16,702 nucleotides of DNA from the NCBI GenBank assembly GCA_955652845.1, contig CATPBY010000492.1:1-16702 (forward strand), written 5' to 3'. This DNA comes from an uncultured Terriglobales bacterium. GTDB lineage: Bacteria; Acidobacteriota; Terriglobia; Terriglobales; Acidobacteriaceae. Under the pieces are notes generated by a model. It was not told where the DNA came from, did no database searches, and saw nothing but the letters and a program-made list of their open reading frames with translations. Shown piece by piece: positions 8,124 to 15,717 of the stretch (the stretch's first letter is position 1; each line of letters begins with the position of its first letter). Both the position numbers and the translations under genes were made by a program.

Positions 8124-9079
8124 ATCTCTTCCGTTTTCACCACCGCCGGTTCATGGGTGGGGGAGGCTGGGACAGCGGCATGGTCCGGTGACACCGCCAT
8201 CGACTCCGTACTGCCCTTCTCTTCCGACACCAAAAGGCCTGCCAGAATGCACAACGCACCTAAGCCGGCCCGCGCACCCAGCCGCTCTCCAAGAAAAATG
8301 AACGATGTGAGCCACGCGAATACCGGCTCCAGGGTGAAAATCAAGGCCGTATGCGTCGGAGGAATAAACTGCTGAGCCCATGCTTGCACCGAAAACGCAA
8401 GCGCCAGACTGAGAAATCCCGTGATCCCGATCCCCCAGATCACACGTGGCGACCACACTACATAGGGCTTTTCAATGAGCGGTGCTGCAAGTCCCATCAA
8501 TGCGGCGGTAAACGCAACCTGAACCACCGTGATTTGCTGCCAGTGATGCCGCTGGGCGGCGTGTCCCATCACGATAATATGAAAAGCGAAAACAATGGCG
8601 GCGCCCAGAGTCAAGAGATCGCCGTGGTTAATGCTTCTGAGATTCAAACCACTGCCCGCCGAAGCCGGCACGGTTAGCAAATAAAGTCCTAAAAACGCGC
8701 CCAAAGCGCCGAAAGCGCTCCATCGGTTGATCTTTCGACGCCAGAAAAGCGTCAGAAAAACCGGCACTAACACGACTGCCATGCCGGTCAGGAAAGCTGA
8801 TTTGGAGGGCATCCCATACTTCAGGCCCGTGGTTTGTAACTCATTGCCTAAGAACAACAGGCCGCCTACCAGCATCCCTGAGGCTAAGGAATTGGCCGTC
8901 AAGCGGGGAATCTCGCGATGAAACACTACCCCTAGGACAAGAGCTGCCAGGCTCATCCTCACCGCATTGAAGAGAAGCGGAGAGATGTCCGCCAGCGCAT
9001 TCTTGATCACAACGAATGTGGCGCCCCAGATTACAGTGGTGAGCACCAGCAGCGCATGGGCTTTGAGCGAGCGGGACAA
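8120..9079 (-). CDS. EamA/DMT-superfamily permease
   Basis: A 319-residue inner-membrane protein of the drug/metabolite transporter superfamily, whose members usually export amino acids or other small metabolites. It has about ten hydrophobic helices as two EamA repeats, roughly residues 6-135 and 150-285. Typical features are TTVIWGATFVVIKNAL in helix 1, PLLFNAVRMSLAALVL in helix 2 and ALIFTLEPVFAWLTSFIFLGE in the second repeat. After residue 288 comes a hydrophilic tail. The longest frame starts at TTG 9079, but its AGGAG (complement of 9081-9085) is only 1 nt from that TTG, too close for normal initiation. GTG at codon 12 has better spacing but would cut into helix 1, so the start is unsettled. 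The stop overlaps the next gene by 4 nt. Substrate unknown. Confidence 0.88.
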   Translation of the reverse strand: MSRSLKAHALLVLTTVIWGATFVVIKNALADISPLLFNAVRMSLAALVLGVVFHREIPRLTANSLASGMLVGGLLFLGNELQTTGLKYGMPSKSAFLTGMAVVLVPVFLTLFWRRKINRWSAFGALGAFLGLYLLTVPASAGSGLNLRSINHGDLLTLGAAIVFAFHIIVMGHAAQRHHWQQITVVQVAFTAALMGLAAPLIEKPYVVWSPRVIWGIGITGFLSLALAFSVQAWAQQFIPPTHTALIFTLEPVFAWLTSFIFLGERLGARAGLGALCILAGLLVSEEKGSTESMAVSPDHAAVPASPTHEPAVVKTEEI

Positions 9080-9091
9080 GCTCCTAGAGTA

Positions 9092-9149
9092 GCAAAGACG
9101 GTCAGTTTTTCTTTGCGCTGTTCGCGGAGTTGGTTTGCGATCTTAAGCG
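9092..9149. repeat. Degenerate CTTTGCG-type element with a short inverted repeat
   Basis: The 98-nt gap between the amidohydrolase stop and the permease start contains a perfect 7-bp inverted repeat, GCAAAGA (9092-9098) with TCTTTGC (9110-9116), and then TTTGCGATCTT (9134-9144). TGCGATCTT is shared with the inner stem of the element at 3498-3534. This may be a decayed relative of that palindrome. No U-run follows on either strand, so a terminator is unlikely. Confidence 0.4.
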
Positions 9150-9177
9150 TCTAAAAACTCTTTTGGTTGATCTCTTC

Positions 9178-10905
9178 TTAAAAACTCTGCTTGACCTCGT
9201 AAACCGTCTGGCCAGCAACCACAGTACGCAGCACTTTAGTTCCAAGGACACTCGCTGGATCCGCGGAAGTAACATCGCGGTCGAGCACTACGAAATCCGC
9301 CAGCACACCCGGCCCAAGCGTTCCCTTCTGCTGGTCAGCAAAATCAGCGAATGCCGAACCGATGGTATAAGCACGAATCGCCTGCTCCATGGTCAACTTC
9401 TGCTCAGGAAAGTATTGCTTCTTTCCGTCTTCACTCATTCGGGTAATGGCCGCATATAAACCGCGAAAAGGCGAAACCGGTTCCACCGGATAGTCGGTGC
9501 CAAACGCTAGAGGGACGCCTTGCGTCACAAATTCCGCCCACATGTAAGAATGCGCCGCGCGCTTTGCACCCAGCCGATCCACGGCCCAATTCATATCAGT
9601 CAGGACATGACTGGGCTGCATGGAAGCGATTACATTAAGTTCCTTGAATTGTGCAACCTGGGCTGGCGTAGTCACTTGCGCATGCTCGATACGCAACCGG
9701 AAGTCTTCTTCGCCGTCCGCCGCTTTCACTTTTTTTTGGCGCGCTTCTTTTTCGGCCTCGGCGAAGGCATCCAGAGCCATCTGCACGCCTCTGTCGCCGA
9801 TGGCATGAAATCCAATCTGAAATCCTGCGTTGACCCGTTCTTTCGTCATCTGCGTCAGCTTGCTCTGGTCATAGCGTGCCAGCCCGGAATTCTTCGGATC
9901 ATCTGCGAAGGGTTCAAACATGGCCGCGGTTCTCGATCCGAGCGAGCCATCCATGAAGCCCTTCAACATACCAGTGTGCAGCATCTTGTCGGACTGGGGA
10001 TGGGCGGCCCGATGCGCCTGCAGAGTCTCCAGCGGATCGTCGAAAGCCAGCCACTCCGTGACCCGTGCTGTGAGCTTACCCTCTCGCTCAAGTTCTTCCA
10101 GAACCTGGAACTCCTCCCAGCAAAGTTGCGAGTCTTCGGCGTTGGAATAATCCTGAATGGAAGTGACGCCCCACTGCGCCAACTCCTGGAGTCCGGCTTC
10201 AAGACCGCGCCGTTGCTGGTCGTGGTTGGGAGCAGGAATGACCGCTGCTACCATCCGGCGCGCCGTTTCGCGTACGATCCCGGTCGGCTGGCCGGCGGCG
10301 TCGCGATCAATCTGCCCACCCGGCGGATTGGAACTCCGGCTGCTGATATTTGCCAGTTGTAATGCCCGGCTGTTGGCGACTGCAATATGCCCATCGATGC
10401 GCTGCAAAAATACCGGGTGATCGGACGTGACTTCATCGATATCCAGACGGCTGGGCAGTTTTTTCTCCGGCCATAAAGTGTGGTCCCAGCCTCCTCCCAC
10501 GATCCACTCACCCGGCTCGGCCTTTTGCGCGCGGGCGCGTATGCGGTCGCGGAATTCGGCCAACGATTTGACACCTACAAGGTTGACACTCAAACGTTGA
10601 AGGCCGGCTTCGGCCAGGTGCACGTGGGCATCGTTGAATCCAGGCATCACAAAGTGGCCCCCCAGGTCGACCACTTTTGTTTGCGGCCCCTTCAATTCGA
10701 GGATCTCATTCTCCCGCCCGACAGCCATGATTCGATCGCCGCGAATGGCCATAGCGTCGGCACGCTTGATCTCATGAGACGATGACGTGACCACGACCCC
10801 CGTATAAATGTTCCCATGGAGAAAAATCATGTCGGCTTTCGGCTGGGTTGACTGGACCTGGCCGACAGCAGCCACAATCATGCCAAATAGCAAAAACAGC
10901 TTCAT
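9178..10905 (-). CDS. Secreted YtcJ-like amidohydrolase (Amidohydrolase_3 family)
   Basis: A 575-residue metal-dependent hydrolase with an N-terminal signal sequence (LFLLFGMIVAAVGQVQS, residues 3-19), so it probably acts in the periplasm or outside. Metal-site elements in order are DAHVH (92-96), the candidate carboxylated Lys315 in LKGFMDGSLGSRTA, His367 in GFHAIGDRG, His408 in RIEHAQ, and Asp471 in GTDYPVEPVSPF. Strand segments before DAHVH (DMIFLHGNIYTG and AMAIRGDRIMAVG) form the small beta domain of this superfamily. Family members hydrolyse N-acyl, formamide or cyclic amide bonds; the substrate cannot be predicted. Its ATG (10905-10903) overlaps the TGA of the M20 peptidase by 4 nt, so the two are almost certainly co-translated. 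The permease lies 98 nt further on. Confidence 0.9.
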   Translation of the reverse strand: MKLFLLFGMIVAAVGQVQSTQPKADMIFLHGNIYTGVVVTSSSHEIKRADAMAIRGDRIMAVGRENEILELKGPQTKVVDLGGHFVMPGFNDAHVHLAEAGLQRLSVNLVGVKSLAEFRDRIRARAQKAEPGEWIVGGGWDHTLWPEKKLPSRLDIDEVTSDHPVFLQRIDGHIAVANSRALQLANISSRSSNPPGGQIDRDAAGQPTGIVRETARRMVAAVIPAPNHDQQRRGLEAGLQELAQWGVTSIQDYSNAEDSQLCWEEFQVLEELEREGKLTARVTEWLAFDDPLETLQAHRAAHPQSDKMLHTGMLKGFMDGSLGSRTAAMFEPFADDPKNSGLARYDQSKLTQMTKERVNAGFQIGFHAIGDRGVQMALDAFAEAEKEARQKKVKAADGEEDFRLRIEHAQVTTPAQVAQFKELNVIASMQPSHVLTDMNWAVDRLGAKRAAHSYMWAEFVTQGVPLAFGTDYPVEPVSPFRGLYAAITRMSEDGKKQYFPEQKLTMEQAIRAYTIGSAFADFADQQKGTLGPGVLADFVVLDRDVTSADPASVLGTKVLRTVVAGQTVYEVKQSF

Positions 10906-12164
10906 GCACCGACTCCAGCAAGCGTGAGAAGAGTCAGCAGGATGCGCTTGAGTCCAAGTTCGCGTCCGCTGCAGTCAAACCATTCCTGTAAAGTGTGCGC
11001 TCCGCCGCCAGCGCCGCCTCCGCCGATTGCGATGGCCTCCCGTCCGAGGGACAGCGGAATGTTGGCGTCCGTGGAAGCGCGCTGCACCTGCGCCGCGTTT
11101 CCCAGTTGAGCATCGACGGCTCGAATCACTTGCAGCAGGCGAGCATTTGGATCCAGTTCGCCGGCAGGCCGGTTACCAATGACTACAATCTCGCAACTAA
11201 GGCCGAGAGCACGGCGCTGCGATACCGGACGTTCTCCTGCAGATTGTGACGATTGTGCCACCGCTTGCTCCAACGAGTGCCGCAAGGCATGTTCGAGGCG
11301 TTCCATTTCAGCCATTGAGGTAGAACGGATGTCTACCCGCATGCTGGCCGACTCCGGAATGGAATTGACCGACGTTCCGCCTCGAATAATGCCAATGTTA
11401 AAGGTTGTTTTAGGAGAGGACGGGATGGGAGTCTGGGTAAATGCCTGTATCGCTCGCGCCAGAACGACAATGGGATTGGGCGCGCCGAAATCACTCCACG
11501 AATGGCCGCCGGGTCCGCGTACGATTACTTCAAAGCGCCGGCTGCCCAATGCCTCGGCAACAATGGTGTCGGCTCCCGCGCCGTCGAGCACCACGCTGTA
11601 ATTGATGGAATCCTTCCAGGGAGGTGTGGAAAAGATGTGCCGCATGCCCCGCAGGTCCCCTTCGCCCTCCTCACCCACGTTTCCGATGAAGACAAACGGC
11701 AGCACATGCCGGATTCGCACCGAACGCAAAAGCGCCGCGATGGCGAGCATCGCAGTTACACCGGCACAGTTGTCAGAGACGCCGGGGCCATAAAGCCTGG
11801 TTCCCTGCTGAAGTACGTTCAGCGGCGTTCCGGCGGGAAAGACAGTATCGATGTGGGCGCTCAGGGCGACGTAGCTTTGGCCGAATCCGGGATGGCTGCC
11901 GAAAACGTTCCCCACATCATCGCTGTGAACATTGTCCAGGCCAAGCTCGCGAAATTTCTGCTGCAGCCATTCCGCGCGCGCCGATTCCGCGAACGGAGGC
12001 GCTGCGATGCGTGCCAGTTCCAATTGCCAGTGCGCGAACTGCGGTTCCTGCGCGCGCAGCCAGGCGAATGCTGAGCGGATTTCCGGCGCCGCAGATAGAC
12101 GAGCCACTTCCTTTTGCACGCCGGAGGAGCCTTCCGACACTTCTGCACGCGGACCCGGAGCCAT
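10902..12164 (-). CDS. M20-family metallopeptidase
   Basis: A zinc-dependent exopeptidase or deacylase of about 420 residues. Numbered from ATG 12164, visible motifs are LSAHIDTVFP (His104, Asp106), GPGVSDNCAG (Asp131 as bridging ligand), NVGEEGEGD (Glu165 as general base, Glu166), the Asp of VLDGAGAD, and a C-terminal GGGAHTLQEW carrying the last His ligand. GPGGHSWSDFG marks the lid/dimerisation domain, with its His as in the PepT/CPG2 subgroup. The frame is open to TTG 12179, but ATG 12164 with CAGG about 5 nt upstream is preferred. There is no signal peptide, so the enzyme is cytosolic while its overlapping partner (the amidohydrolase) is exported. It lies 138 nt downstream of the condensing enzyme. 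Peptidase, N-acyl-amino-acid hydrolase and carbamoylase are all possible; the family is secure. Confidence 0.88.
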   Translation of the reverse strand: MAPGPRAEVSEGSSGVQKEVARLSAAPEIRSAFAWLRAQEPQFAHWQLELARIAAPPFAESARAEWLQQKFRELGLDNVHSDDVGNVFGSHPGFGQSYVALSAHIDTVFPAGTPLNVLQQGTRLYGPGVSDNCAGVTAMLAIAALLRSVRIRHVLPFVFIGNVGEEGEGDLRGMRHIFSTPPWKDSINYSVVLDGAGADTIVAEALGSRRFEVIVRGPGGHSWSDFGAPNPIVVLARAIQAFTQTPIPSSPKTTFNIGIIRGGTSVNSIPESASMRVDIRSTSMAEMERLEHALRHSLEQAVAQSSQSAGERPVSQRRALGLSCEIVVIGNRPAGELDPNARLLQVIRAVDAQLGNAAQVQRASTDANIPLSLGREAIAIGGGGAGGGAHTLQEWFDCSGRELGLKRILLTLLTLAGVGA

Positions 12165-12302
12165 TTGACCTGACTGCAATATTACAACGCTGCGCCAGAA
12201 GGTGCGTCAGCTTGGCCGGATGAGAAGGGGGTGAGAGAAGGTAACAGTTACTGACTGACTCGCCCGCCACAAAGGCAGCCCGCCCGATCAGCCTCGCTGC
12301 AT

Positions 12303-13547
12303 TCATTGCGCATTCGTCTTTTCTACACAATCCCGGATCTCTGCCTCGCTTAAGGTGTGGTTCGAGGCTTTGGCGCGCGTGTAGATTCGCTCGACGATGG
12401 CGTCCGATGGATCTATACCATGTTTTTGCAGCCAGAAAATCACATTCGACTTGCCGCTCATCGGCCCCACGTCGATGATTTGCTCCAGGCCAAAAACATG
12501 CGACGGCACGCCTGAATACACACTGTTTGCCAGTTGTATGTCGTTTTTCTTATAGGCCTTAATGACTGCGGCGGCGTGCACGCCGGTAGCGGTGCGGAAC
12601 GCGTCATCGCCGACCACAGGATAGTTCGGCGGAATTCCCACCCCCGTCGCCTTTGACACTTCCTGGCAATATTCCTTCAATCTTGTGAGATCCTGGTCCG
12701 CCCAAGGGGAAACGCCCATGAGTTTTAAGTTGACCAGCATCTGATCCATCTGAGTATTGCCTACGCGCTCGCCGATTCCGAGAGCGCACCCGTGCACGCA
12801 ATCAGCGCCCGCCATGAGCGCAGCCATGGAGTTAGCAATTGCCAGGCCGCGATCACAGTGTCCGTGCCAGTCCACGCGAATTTTTTGGCCGGATGGCTTT
12901 ACTACTTCTTCGATTACGAAACGCACCAGCGCGGATGCGCCCGCAGGCGTGGCATGCCCGGCGGTGTCGCAAATCACGATTGCGCGTGCGCCGCAGGCAA
13001 TGGCCGCAGAGTACAGCCGCTTCACTGTCTCCGGATCGCAACGCGACGTATCTTCGGTCACATACGTACAATCAAGCCCGACCGACACCGCATATTTCAC
13101 TGCCTTGTCGGTGGTCTGCAGCAGAAAATCGTCAGTCCAGCCCTCGGTGTAGCGGCGGATCGGGCTTGATCCCAGGAAGGTTGCCGCCTCAATGTTCAAT
13201 CCGGTGCGCTGCACGATTTCCGCAATCGGACGGATGTCACTCTCCACAGTTCGCGCCGCGCAATTGGCGCGGATCTTCATTTTTTTCCGGACAATTTCCC
13301 GCGCCAGCGCCTCTACGTGCTCAATCGCACGGGGCCCCGCTCCAGGCAGGCCGAGGTCGAGCGAATTGATGCCCAATGCTTCCATTAAATGCAGTATGCG
13401 AATCTTCTCTTCGATGGAAGGATCGCGAACCGAGGGAGACTGCAGTCCGTCGCGGAGCGTTTCGTCGTTGAGCAGAACCGGACCCGCCAGAGTTTGCGAG
13501 GCGAGGTCTTTCTGATTCCAGTCGTAGATAAGCGCGGAAGTTTCCAT
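12303..13547 (-). CDS. DRE-TIM metallolyase / 2-isopropylmalate-synthase-like condensing enzyme lacking the regulatory domain
   Basis: A 414-residue TIM-barrel Claisen-type enzyme of the LeuA/homocitrate synthase/HMG-CoA lyase superfamily. The substrate motif LNDETLRDGLQSPS (26-39) supplies Asp28, Glu29 and Arg32. Metal-site elements are WHGHCDRGLAIAN (His228, His230, Asn239), and GCALGIGERVGNTQMDQ (253-269) matches the second LeuA signature. True isopropylmalate synthases usually read LRDGEQ; here it is LRDGLQ, as in HMG-CoA lyase. Typical LeuA has about 510 residues with a C-terminal leucine-sensing domain, which is absent, so the enzyme is probably not feedback-inhibited in that way. Candidate products are isopropylmalate, citramalate, homocitrate or citrate. 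No leuB, leuC or leuD lies nearby. ATG 13547 has no clear Shine-Dalgarno site. Confidence 0.87.
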   Translation of the reverse strand: METSALIYDWNQKDLASQTLAGPVLLNDETLRDGLQSPSVRDPSIEEKIRILHLMEALGINSLDLGLPGAGPRAIEHVEALAREIVRKKMKIRANCAARTVESDIRPIAEIVQRTGLNIEAATFLGSSPIRRYTEGWTDDFLLQTTDKAVKYAVSVGLDCTYVTEDTSRCDPETVKRLYSAAIACGARAIVICDTAGHATPAGASALVRFVIEEVVKPSGQKIRVDWHGHCDRGLAIANSMAALMAGADCVHGCALGIGERVGNTQMDQMLVNLKLMGVSPWADQDLTRLKEYCQEVSKATGVGIPPNYPVVGDDAFRTATGVHAAAVIKAYKKNDIQLANSVYSGVPSHVFGLEQIIDVGPMSGKSNVIFWLQKHGIDPSDAIVERIYTRAKASNHTLSEAEIRDCVEKTNAQ

Positions 13548-13663
13548 GCTATGGATTTGTCATCATCTCGCCGGCCGCTCTCCTGCCAGCCAATATGCCG
13601 GGGTTGTGAGCCTCGCAGCCGCAGCAAAACAGGAAGTATGCGGGAGACCGAGGAGATTGCCTG

Positions 13664-14002
13664 CTATTTCTCTTTCGGCGGCAGGGTAAGCCCGAACACT
13701 GAAGTCTGACCCGGGCCGGCCACATTCAGTCCGCCGGCCTCTTCCGGATTCGGAAGGTAGAGAGTTTTGCAGTGCTCACAACGATAGACTTCAGCATTCG
13801 GCCCCCAGGCCTTCTCCACATCGCCGCAGGCTTGCTCCACGATGTCACTGGTGTAAGACCAGCGCTTGAGATGCCCGCCACAAAATTTACCCTTAGCGTC
13901 TTTTTCGTTGCAGGAGCGTTGTCCTGGTTTTTTGATTTTAACTTTATGGTGGGGAAGTTGCTCAGGCGCCGTTGCCGAACTCCCGGTTTGTGTTGTCGCC
14001 AA
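13664..14002 (-). CDS. Small Cys-rich protein, likely zinc-ribbon
   Basis: A 112-residue protein that I do not recognise as a named family. Cys31, Cys41, His44, Cys59 and the CEHC pair Cys75/Cys78 suggest one zinc site, most simply Cys31-Cys41-Cys75-Cys78 as a ribbon closed by VYRCEHCKTLYLP. The N-terminus is Ser/Thr/Gln-rich and then basic (HHKVKIKKPGQR); the C-terminus is short and Pro/Gly-rich. The start is TTG 14002, backed by GAGGA 8 nt upstream and an in-frame TAG just before it. It lies 90 nt after the second aldehyde dehydrogenase and 116 nt before the condensing enzyme, so it may have its own promoter. Metal binding is inferred; a role in RNA or protein binding is only a guess. Confidence 0.65.
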   Translation of the reverse strand: MATTQTGSSATAPEQLPHHKVKIKKPGQRSCNEKDAKGKFCGGHLKRWSYTSDIVEQACGDVEKAWGPNAEVYRCEHCKTLYLPNPEEAGGLNVAGPGQTSVFGLTLPPKEK

Positions 14003-14078
14003 AGGAGCTATCCTCGTGGACCCAGGCTAAAGATCCACCTTTCTTCAAATCAGACATTTCATTTTACCTAAATTAACG

Positions 14079-14091
14079 TCGCATTTTGCGA
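14079..14091 (-). terminator. Weak terminator-like hairpin after the second aldehyde dehydrogenase
   Basis: Directly after the TAG stop (14095-14093), minus-strand TCGCA-AAA-TGCGA forms a 5-bp stem with a 3-nt loop, followed by CGTTAATTT. The stem is short and the T-run broken, so termination would be inefficient if it occurs at all. Confidence 0.25.
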
Positions 14092-14092
14092 G

Positions 14093-15667
14093 CTAGATCT
14101 TACGCTTTCCCATCAACGCCCCTGCCGACCTCAGTCCTCCCATTAATCTTCGGCGCAGTCCGGTCGCGAATTGCAGGTCGAGAAATCCCTCCATCTGCTT
14201 TGCGAACGTCTCTCCATACCCATACCACCAGACTTTTTTCCTGCCGGGCAGCCGGTCGGAATCCAGATACTTGATTCGCACCATTTCATCGAGCCCGTAA
14301 CGTCCGTGGGTACGACCTTGGCCGCTCGCCTTGAACCCGCCGTGGGGAGCCTCGCTTATGCCGAAGCAGGAAACTGCATCATTGATCATTACCGTCCCCG
14401 CCTGAATACGCCTGGCGACGGCCTCTCCTCGGGCGCGGTCACGCGTCCAGACGCTGGCGGCCAGGCCATACTCGGAGTCGTTCGCCAGTTGGATGGCCTC
14501 GTCCTCGCTATCGAATGGCATGACTGGCAGAACGGGGCCGAAAGTCTCCTGCCGCATGATGAGCATCTCCGGCGTCACGTCGGCCAGAATCGTGGGCGCA
14601 TAAAAATTCGGCCCCCGTTGAGGAAGCCGATGGCCACCGGTCAACACTCTAGCACCCCGGGAAAGGGCGTCTTCAACCTGCAGTTCCAGGTTGCGCAATT
14701 GCCGCTCCCGGATCAGAGGCCCAACTTCGGTTTCGGAATCCATGCCATTCCCCACGCGAAGCCGCTCGGTCTTGGCGACGCAGGCCTCCAAAAATGCCTG
14801 ATACAAACTGCGATGCACGTAACACCTTTCAACCGAAAGACAAGCCTGCCCCGCGTTCACGAAAGCGCCCCACACCCCGCCACTCGATGCGACGTCGACA
14901 TTTGCGCCGCTCAGCACCAGCATTGGATCTTTCCCACCCAACTCCAGCACCACCGGAAGCAGCCGGGCCGCTGCCGCCTGCGCGATGATTTTGCCAGTGG
15001 GCACACTTCCGGTGAAAACAAGCTTGTCGATTGCAGAGTTGACCAAGGCTGCTCCGGTAGAGCCGTCCCCAACCACGACCTGGAACGCGGCTTCTGGCAC
15101 TCCGGCTTTATGCAGCAGCGAGGCAAGCGCCAGCGCCACCATTGGAGTCAATTCGGAGGGCTTCAACACCACGGCGTTTCCAGTTACCAGCGCGGCCAGG
15201 CTTTCCGTCGCAGGAATCGAAAAAGGATAATTCCAGGGTGAGATGATGCCAATCACCCCGCAGGGTTCGCGGAGGATGCGGCCCGCCTTGGTCTTCATCG
15301 CCACATTGCCGTGCGGGACCTGCTCGTCGCGCAGAAAGCAAAATGCGTTTTCGATGCAGAAGCGAGCGGCGTCCAGCGCGACCAGAACCTCGGTGAGCAG
15401 TGCCTCGACGCAGGGCTTACCCGACTCTTGCGTTATGAGTTCGGCAATTTCGGATTTTTTCTGGTGCAGATCTCTCTGAAATTTGCGCAGGATTGCGGTC
15501 CGGTTGCGCACTCCGATATCGTTCCAGAACGACTGTGCCTCGCGAGCGCGGGCCACAGCCTCGTGGACTTCGGGTTCGGTGGCACATTCGAATTCACCTA
15601 GCGTTCCGCCGGTGGCGGGGTTCACAGACGCAAACTGACGCCCGGCGATTTGAAGGTCAATTGACAT
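14093..15667 (-). CDS. Aldehyde dehydrogenase with a basic C-terminal extension
   Basis: A 524-residue aldehyde dehydrogenase of the succinate-semialdehyde / medium-to-long-chain type. Key residues are Asn146 in SPWNYPFS, the Lys of VVLKPSE near 169, FTGSVPTGK (218-226), general base Glu242 in LELGGKD, nucleophile Cys276 in NAGQACLSVER, and ETFGPVLPV. The canonical fold ends around residue 470. About 50 further residues follow: Trp/Tyr-rich (KKVWWYGYG), then an amphipathic Arg-rich stretch, GLRRRLMGGLRSAGALMGKRK. Such a tail could attach the enzyme to the membrane, as in some fatty aldehyde dehydrogenases, although it is not plainly hydrophobic. ATG 15667 has AGGG about 7 nt upstream. The gene begins 50 nt after truA, with a hairpin in between. 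It is clearly distinct from the dehydrogenase at 1929, sharing only family motifs. The substrate is unknown. Confidence 0.92.
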   Translation of the reverse strand: MSIDLQIAGRQFASVNPATGGTLGEFECATEPEVHEAVARAREAQSFWNDIGVRNRTAILRKFQRDLHQKKSEIAELITQESGKPCVEALLTEVLVALDAARFCIENAFCFLRDEQVPHGNVAMKTKAGRILREPCGVIGIISPWNYPFSIPATESLAALVTGNAVVLKPSELTPMVALALASLLHKAGVPEAAFQVVVGDGSTGAALVNSAIDKLVFTGSVPTGKIIAQAAAARLLPVVLELGGKDPMLVLSGANVDVASSGGVWGAFVNAGQACLSVERCYVHRSLYQAFLEACVAKTERLRVGNGMDSETEVGPLIRERQLRNLELQVEDALSRGARVLTGGHRLPQRGPNFYAPTILADVTPEMLIMRQETFGPVLPVMPFDSEDEAIQLANDSEYGLAASVWTRDRARGEAVARRIQAGTVMINDAVSCFGISEAPHGGFKASGQGRTHGRYGLDEMVRIKYLDSDRLPGRKKVWWYGYGETFAKQMEGFLDLQFATGLRRRLMGGLRSAGALMGKRKI

Positions 15668-15686
15668 GAATGAACCCTGAAGTCAT

Positions 15687-15704
15687 GCGGGCGAGGGCGC
15701 CCGC
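15687..15704 (-). other. GC-rich stem-loop between truA and the aldehyde dehydrogenase
   Basis: GCGGGCG (15687-15693) and CGCCCGC (15698-15704) form a perfect 7-bp stem with a 4-nt loop, 14 nt after the truA stop and 19 nt before the next start. No U-run follows, so it is not a classic terminator. It might shape readthrough or access to the ribosome site. Confidence 0.5.
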
Positions 15705-15717
15705 GTCACACGAGCAA

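Noticed and set aside
9520..10362. Plus-strand open frame of 280 codons
   Set aside because: Antisense to the YtcJ-like amidohydrolase, with no recognisable motif or ribosome site.
12241..12251. GTAACAGTTAC palindrome upstream of the M20 gene
   Set aside because: A single 11-nt dyad can be an operator but occurs often by chance, and no regulator gene or second copy is nearby.
11917..12330. Minus-strand open frame bridging the condensing enzyme and the M20 peptidase
   Set aside because: Most of it overlaps the M20 gene in another frame. The part in the 138-nt gap has no ribosome site or motif.
14171..15241. Long plus-strand open frame of 356 codons
   Set aside because: It lies entirely opposite the second aldehyde dehydrogenase, which carries complete catalytic motifs. 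The product is rich in His, Gln, Arg and Pro with no domain, as expected for an antisense shadow in GC-rich DNA.
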